64,000 nucleotides of DNA from Lutraria lutraria (Eukaryota > Mollusca > Bivalvia > Venerida > Mactridae). The notes beneath the pieces are model-generated. The model was not told the origin of the DNA. It did not search any database and saw only the letters and a list, made by a program, of their open reading frames with translations. Within the stretch, counting starts at the first letter, position 1. Each line of letters opens with the position of its first letter. The DNA lies in contig OZ026834.1 of NCBI GenBank assembly GCA_964023205.1, forward strand, positions 47,425,029 through 47,489,028, written 5' to 3'. Positions 57,530 to 64,000 of the stretch are shown in pieces. Made by a program: the position numbers and the translations under genes.

Positions 57530-59288
57530 ATAAGTACCATTGATTGTGTTCTATAACTTTAGGGGCTCCAGCTTGTCAGGGTTTGTGGCTGTTATTTATA
57601 ATCTCTAAACAGGAAATATGGTTCCAGTCTTTGTTCCCAGTAGCTAAGTTTCAGTAATTGGTTGTATGAGGGATTTTGTACAAAGCTTCTAAAGTCTGTA
57701 TATCTAATGTTAGTAAGACTTCACAGTGATATTTTATTGTAATTTATGAGTTAACTTAATACCAGGTAATTTCTTCATTAATTGTGACTATGGGGTAATT
57801 TTCCAACATTGGCCTTGTTTGTGATTGCATGCAATTGGCACAAAGTAGAGACATCTCTTCATATTATAGTACAAGAGTACTCAGGGATTTATATAAGCAT
57901 TATCAATCCTCATAGAGCATAATAAAAAACTTTTTTGGTCTTTGATGCTTTAAATCGCTTCATATTCTAAAATACCTGTTTTAACAAACAGAACAGAACT
58001 TTTATTAGCGACTTGTACAAAGTACATCGTCAAAAAATACAAATATGACAATGTCACGTCACGTGATAGGTGGAAAAAGCATATAAATGAGAAATTATAA
58101 TTAACAATATGATATATTTTAGAAAAAATATCATATGTATATTGTGCTAAGAGGGTGAACATAATCAATTAAGAGTAGTTAACATGGAATTTCTAAGAGC
58201 TAAACCATTTATGAAACAATTTTTTTTTCTTAATATTAACAAGGACTACACATTAAAACTTTGTTTTACATATTTGGGGTTATATCCACGCCTGTGTCAA
58301 ACATGTAACGAGAATTTTTCAGTCTCCTGAATGAAGAGTTGTCTTAATGGGGTAATGAGGGGGGGGGAGTACCTTCTTACTGGGCAGATAGATGTTTATA
58401 ACAGGCATGTATCTATATTTCTTAATAGATGAAAAAAAATGGTTGCTTTATACAGGTTTGTTGGCATTAAGTGATGACAGCCAATACTGGTTAAACTGTC
58501 GGTCATAATGTTTAATTTCTAATCTAATCCCGTGTTGTAACTTGCTAGTATATAATGGAAATATTTAATGTAAGATCAAACACACAGCTTAGGTGCTTAT
58601 GTGTTCTTGATGATAAAAATAAATGGTCAAAATAAACTCATTACTTTCTAATTATAGTCAAGTTGAAAGTTACACTTCACTTTGTCTAGAGACTATGATA
58701 TCTATATAACACTGGATACATACAGTAGTTTCAACAACTCTAAGTGAGTAAATATCCGTAAATAGACTTAAAACCTCCTATAAAGCTGACTTATCCATTT
58801 ACAAATGGATTTTATTTTAGAGCGCATTTACTAAAGTTAAAATCAATTTTCTGCAATCATTTAATTGTCTAACTTTGTCTAAATTTGTAGACTTTGATTT
58901 GGAGTTCATTATTCAAAACACTAATGTAAGTCTTAGGAGGTTTGCAAAAGGAAACATAACGGTAAAAAAACACATTTGTTAGTTTTTTTCTAACATCTGT
59001 GCTCGCACTATGATTTTATTGAAAAAATGCTTATTCTGCAAAAAATGGTTTATTGTTGTTTGTTGGCACCAAAGTTAAGAATTAAGCTGTTAATGATAAG
59101 TTAATGTTGCAATTGTTACATTTTATGTTTTATTGTAATGTATAAAAAAAATAGAAATGTGGTTCAGTGAGTAGGTTAAGGTTTTATGTTTTTATTCTAT
59201 ATTATTGGCCTTAACACGATATCAAGGATTTCGACATCTGAAGAATTTTAAATCTTTGAAAAAAAACACAATTGACCTTTATGTGCAG

Positions 59289-59402
59289 GTGACTGCTAAT
59301 TTAAGTATGACATTACTGGGTAACTACAGGGATCCATATGTAGGCTTATACCTTGAAAATATACAGTTGTATGCTGCAGGAGCTCATTTAGTGAGAATTT
59401 AA
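59289..59402 (+). CDS. Doubtful terminal-exon-like frame
   Basis: An acceptor-like 'gacctttatgtgcag' opens a frame VTANLSMTLLGNYRDPYVGL and then YLENIQLYAAGAHLVRI, with a stop at 59400. AATAAA follows at 59558. The frame is also open upstream of the AG for a further 28 codons, which weakens the splice reading. No family recognised. Confidence 0.22.
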   Translation: MTANLSMTLLGNYRDPYVGLYLENIQLYAAGAHLVRI

Positions 59403-60397
59403 ATTGCCCTTTGAATCCTTAGTTTAAAAAATACTGAATTTCAAATTGCATTAAATTTTATATATTAGAAGTTGCTTTGTTGCCATGTGTACCATTGTTT
59501 GTGTTTGTCATCTAAGCTAAAACACAAAACTTTGTTTTATTTCATGAGAATCATAAGAATAAATTACCAGTAATTATTGAAATAGGAATATTTTTAGTAG
59601 TCTTTTTCCATTACATATCTTACCAATACTACATGGTTAGTTCAAATATGCTGATACAATTACTGTAACATGGTTAAATTTTATCACAATTTGTGATTTT
59701 ATCTACCTATTTTTTATAGGATTCCACGAAACCATTGTCACGGTATATTTTTTGTTCTCTGTTTTAATTGAATAGAATTTAAAACTGTTGAGGTACTGAT
59801 AAAAAACTTCGAAATCGCCCAAAACCAGTTAACACGATCATTGTTATAGACAAAGAGAGACAACTCTTATAATTATTATTCAGTTCATCTTTATTTGCTA
59901 ATTGTATTACCTCCCTTGAACCAAGTTCTGGTCTTTATCTCTAAAACATTTTGTGGCTGAAATTAAACCTACCCTCATAGAAGTGCAAGAATCAACCCTG
60001 GTGGATTTTATGTAGGATTAATTTATGACAGAACAAACATTGTGTGTCAAGTTAATAAAATATCAAGAAAAAAACTATTGAAAAAATGTCATTGGTCGTT
60101 ATTGATTAAAACAAGTAGTGTTTTATCATTGTTGAAGATTTATCTAAAGACACAGGGGGGTATGTTCACTACATTCATTTGTCAGTTAAGTAGATTTAAT
60201 AACCAATATAAGGCACAATATGATACGTTATTTTATCAGGTGTGGGAAAAGTTTGTAATTTTATAATGATTATCTATTTATCAATAGACGGCGATACTCC
60301 ACAGAATTCTGTATGAAGTTCTTTTATCTAGTCTCTAGGCTTGATACAGTCATACATTATGTATTATAGAGATATCACTTGTACTAGTTCATGCATT

Positions 60398-60579
60398 TAC
60401 ATCCAAACCTGTGTTAGTGGCCATCTCTGAATAAAGGCCACCCTGTGAATAAAAGTCATTCTTTTAAAAACTGTTATTGATTATTAAGAACAATATGACC
60501 TCCAAATAAAGGCCACCTGTCATTAAAGGCCACATTTTGTATTTCCCATGGATGGCCTTTGTTCACAGGTTTGACTGTA
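60398..60579 (+). mobile_element. Pogo-like foldback element, 'aataaaggcca' family
   Basis: 'tacatccaaacctgtgttag' to 'gttcacaggtttgactgta'. The same words as 48612-48811 occur in the same order. Confidence 0.85.
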
Positions 60580-61191
60580 TTTATCAAAGTTACAACTTGA
60601 AGTTCACCATGAAAACTCTATTTTTTTCAAATTCTTAAATGAAACTTTGATTGAAATGTCATGAAAATAATATTATCTTCTCTGAATTTTAAACTTAGCA
60701 TTTTTTTAATGTATTAATTATGGAAATATGATAAATATTTGATTGAAATGAGAACTCATGAAAATCAGCCAGCGAATGAAATTACTTGATTTCCAGTATA
60801 ACTGTCATAAAGTGGTTTGGATATTAGATAAAATAGAAATGCTATGTCCAGATAATTATTATCTATTCATTATCTGTTTGATTAACAAATGAGTTAGTGA
60901 ATTGTATACCATACATGTACCTACATATTCTCCAATGCTACTTTATAATTATGTTTGTATGTCTTAGATCATTTATAATTACTTATTTGTTAACAAAAAA
61001 AACCCTAGTGAAGTTGACTTACCTTTGATATGGAGGACAATTATTGCCATTTGATAAACTATCAATTTATTATGATAAAATAATATGTATAATGGTACTT
61101 ATATTCTTTATTTTGAAGAAGATAACTCTTGATGGTAAATAAACAGGTTTTACATTATTATGTCCCTTGATTGCATAAGAAATAAAATTGA

Positions 61192-61315
61192 ATCAAAGTA
61201 CTGCAACATGGAACGTGATCTAGTTTAATAATTGCATGGTGGATGTAGAAGTGTAGTACTTAGGTCTGCAGAAAAACACATGCACACAGGGTGAGTGATG
61301 GTTTAGGGAAGCTGT
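61192..61315 (-). repeat. AGTACT-palindrome dispersed repeat, copy 7
   Basis: 'aatcaaagtactgcaacatg', then 'ggtggatgtagaagtgtagt', ending 'cacagggtgagtgatggttt'. The middle portion with the second AGTACT is deleted. Confidence 0.75.
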
Positions 61316-62571
61316 GAACTTTCGTTAAGCTCCCAAATATGATATGGTCTGTAGCTTTATTATTGTGACAATTAAAATTCTAGTGAGTACTTTATCTCTA
61401 ATAAATGTTTAATGTCCAGTTATACCATGTAGTTGGTTTACAGTAATTATATCAAGTGTTCAAAAATTATTTTCAAATAAAACCAATGTCTGAGTGGTTG
61501 TATTAAAGTTCTTTACATACATCACAGACATGTAATAATATAGAGAATGAAAAAGTTGATCATTTTAGGTATAACATATTGACATAAGTTCATACATGTC
61601 ACATGGTCTCCATGTCTGGGATAACCACCGACCTAGAGATACTGTGTAATAATAATAGTTTTTGATAAAATAATGTTGTTGGGGTTTTTTGGTTAAAATT
61701 CTGTATCATGAGCCATCTTCATGTATTAACCAATGTGTATATTAAGCATGCTGTGTTTTTTTTAATAAATAATAGATAAAAGGATAATATATCTAGTTAA
61801 TTGCAAGAATCATATCCAATAAGTAATAAAAAAGAGTTCTATAAATTACTGCAGAATAAATATAAACACATACCTTAATTAAGTCAGTATTTATTCCAAA
61901 CACTTGTCCAGGGCTTCACAGTTTATATAAAATTGATTCAGATTCAAATGTTGCTTGTTTTTGTATTTTTTTCCTGATAAATCAAACTTAAGATAAAAAA
62001 ACAAATTGTGTAAGTGTGCCCACTTGAAATCTAAACGATATTTTCCTATGGATAACAATCATCTGAGAAGAATTACCAGCCAATTAAAGAGCCTGGTAAT
62101 TGTATAACTTGAATTGTTTCCGTGATCTTATTGAGATAATATTGCCTTTCATTCATGGGAACCGTACACTGTATTGTAAATGGTTGGTTCCAGGCTTTTA
62201 GACTACTATAAATTACAAGTGTTTAATCTAAGAAATCTGGGTGCATTTTCTTTACTCAGACCAACAACAAGTTGTTTTTCTCACTTACACTTCAAAAGCT
62301 TCCAGTAGTCGGCTCATTTTACAAAGGAATCAGTTTTAAGTACATTATTAAAATAGATTGTTACCATGAAACATAAAATGTATCAAAATTACTGTTTATT
62401 GTCTGTTATAATTAATCACTAGATTTTGCTTATCTATGAACTTAATGTTACAATGAGCTTTCATTGTAAATGTTTAAAGCTTAAAGCCCCATTAGCTTTT
62501 TGGATGTTAAAATTAAAGTAGATCTTATTTTACCTAGAAAGATGTCTTATCAGTGAAACTGACTTTTACTT

Positions 62572-63726
62572 GCAACAAGAGGGCCAAGATGGCCCTATAT
62601 CGCTCACATGACAATCACTGTTCACTCATTAAAACATTGTTTTGAACCGGTGACCTAGTTTTTGACCCCAGACGACCTATGTTCGAATTTGTCTTACATA
62701 TCATTAAGACAAACAGTCTGACTAGGTTTGGTGAAGATATGATCAAAATTTGACATCTACAGTGTTAATAAGGTTTTCCTAAGATTTGACCTTGTGACCT
62801 GGTTTTTGACCCTAGGTGACCCATATTTGAACTTGTCCTTAATATCATTAAGACAAACAATCTGACAAGGTTTGGCCAAGATCCAATCAAAACCATGACA
62901 TTTAGAGCTTTTACAAGATTTTTACCTAAGATTTGACCTTGTGACCCAGTTTTTGAACCCGACTGACCCATGTTCATCCTTGACCCACATATCATTGAGG
63001 CAAACATTTTGAAAAGGTTTGGTGAAGATCCAATTAAAACTGTGACATCTACAGTGTTAACAAAGTTTTCCTAAGATTTGACCTGGTGACCTAGTTATTG
63101 ACCCCAGATGACCCATATTTATACTTGACCGTTATATCATTAAAACAAACGATTTGACAAAGTTTGGTGAAGATCCAATAATAACTGTGAAATCTACAGT
63201 GTTAACATGGTTTTTCATAAGATTTGACCTAGCGACCTAAGATGACACATGTTTGAACTCGTCCAAGATATTATGAAGACAAACATTCTGACAAGGTTTC
63301 ATGATCATCCAATCAAAACAGTGACTTCTAGAGTGTTCACAAGGTTTTCCAGCAATTTGCCCTAGTGACCTAATTTTACTACAGAAATTACCCATTTTCA
63401 AACTTGACCTACATATTATTAAAATAAACATTCTGACAAAGTTTCATGAAGATAAATTCAAAACAGTGATTTCTAAAGTGTTCACAAGGTTTTCCCTTAT
63501 TTGGCCCTGGTGACCTAGTTTTTGACCCCAAATGGCCCAATATCGAACTCGTCCGAGATTTTGTTGATATTAACGTCCTGACCCAGTTTGGCTAAAATTG
63601 AGCCAAAAATGTGGCCCCTAGTGTGGTCACAACAAAAAGTTTGACAACGCACACTGCACGACGCTGGACGCCGGACGGAGAGTGATCCTAATAGCACACT
63701 TTGTCACTTTGTGACATGTGAGCTAA
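62572..63726 (+). mobile_element. Helitron/Helentron-like tandem-core element
   Basis: The left end has the palindrome AGGGCCaagatGGCCCT, then 'gctcacatg'. The core is about seven diverged units of roughly 145 bp. Each has 'gtgacctagtttttgacccc', 'atatcattaagacaaac', 'aggtttggtgaagatccaat' and 'cagtgttaacaaggttttcc'. The right end has 'gacgctggacgccggac', the hairpin TGTCACtttGTGACA and then TGTGAGCTAA, which is complementary to the left 'gctcaca'. A hairpin followed by CTRR at the 3' end plus short subterminal inverted repeats fits Helentron-type elements. Minus-strand open frames crossing the units are not genes. Confidence 0.8.
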
Positions 63727-64000
63727 TAAAAACATTCCAAAATTTTCCATTTTTTCTCATGAAGAATATAATACAGAAATATAGCACAGTATTTTTTCAA
63801 TGATATTGCCAAAAATAAGAAAAAGTATCTGACAACATTTTTACGAGATGTGGCTGAAGAAAGGCATTACGTAAATATTGTTTTAGAGCAAATAAAATAA
63901 TTTCTTAACAGTATATTTTACTGTTATTTTATCTATTGTTCTGTATTATGAAATTAAAAAAGAGAATGGGCCTTAAAAGCAGAAATACAGAATGTATGTT

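Larger units (their letters stand above)
49756..64000. other. Right-hand region beyond the gene end, mostly featureless
   Basis: Apart from the repeats, the CpG island and the weak frames listed separately, I see nothing nameable in 49756-50137, 52402-53177, 53490-54142, 54700-56485, 57530-59204, 59580-60397, 60580-61191, 61316-62571 and 63727-64000. These are AT-rich with short homopolymers (for example a G run near 58362). Confidence 0.5.

Overview
This window looks like nuclear DNA of a bivalve (or close molluscan) genome. It is AT-rich and has no prokaryotic-style operons. Its dispersed repeats are of kinds familiar from clams, mussels and oysters: elements whose cores repeat phrases such as 'gtgacctagtttttgaccc' in tandem, elements with a 'ggtcggtccgt' head, tRNA-derived SINEs, and many small elements with TACAGT...ACTGTA ends. 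A 200-base run of N (32607-32806) marks an assembly join, so adjacency across it is unproven.

The main coding signal is a split gene on the + strand that enters from the left and appears to end near 49.75 kb. Five short exon candidates (1997-2047, 13299-13376, 26622-26674, 46132-46214, 49452-49536) each have AG/GT boundaries and keep one reading frame, giving a 115-residue C-terminal tail. The last exon is followed by an AATAAA at 49725. I do not recognise the protein family. The introns are 3-20 kb long and are filled with repeats. A possible antisense terminal exon for a small cysteine-bearing protein lies inside the third intron (29822-29988, minus). Weaker exon-like stretches lie at 38893-39156 (minus), 51223-51399 (+), 57263-57529 (minus) and 59289-59402 (+).

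Most of the identifiable sequence is repetitive. There are at least eleven copies of one roughly 180-bp foldback family, plus relatives with the same architecture (6213-7072, 34819-35475, 37381-37926, 48612-48811, 56873-57027, 60398-60579). Their ends (CAGT flanked by TA) suggest nonautonomous Tc1/mariner-pogo elements. A decayed Tc1-type transposase copy lies at 25583-26290. Several elements (39409-40432, 44748-44993, 62572-63726) end in a hairpin followed by CTRR, as Helitron/Helentron elements do. Nine SINE-like segments carry pol III B-box sequences. A dispersed family containing the palindrome AGTACTGAAAGTACT occurs eight times. Satellite-like arrays lie at 2.8, 4.4, 6.3, 11.4, 15.2, 19-20.6, 21.7, 28.3, 35.9, 37.4, 41.5 and 50.1 kb.

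The most unusual structures are a 1.7-kb foldback element at 19031-20725 built from two tandem families and CCTAGGCC palindromes; arrays that seem to have grown from words inside mobile elements (6.2, 11.4 and 37.4 kb); a near-perfect 142-bp hairpin at 54143-54284; and CpG-retaining, repeat-poor islands at 33.2-34.3 kb and 50.6-51.5 kb that could be regulatory. From 49.75 kb to the right edge the sequence is mostly plain AT-rich DNA with scattered repeats.
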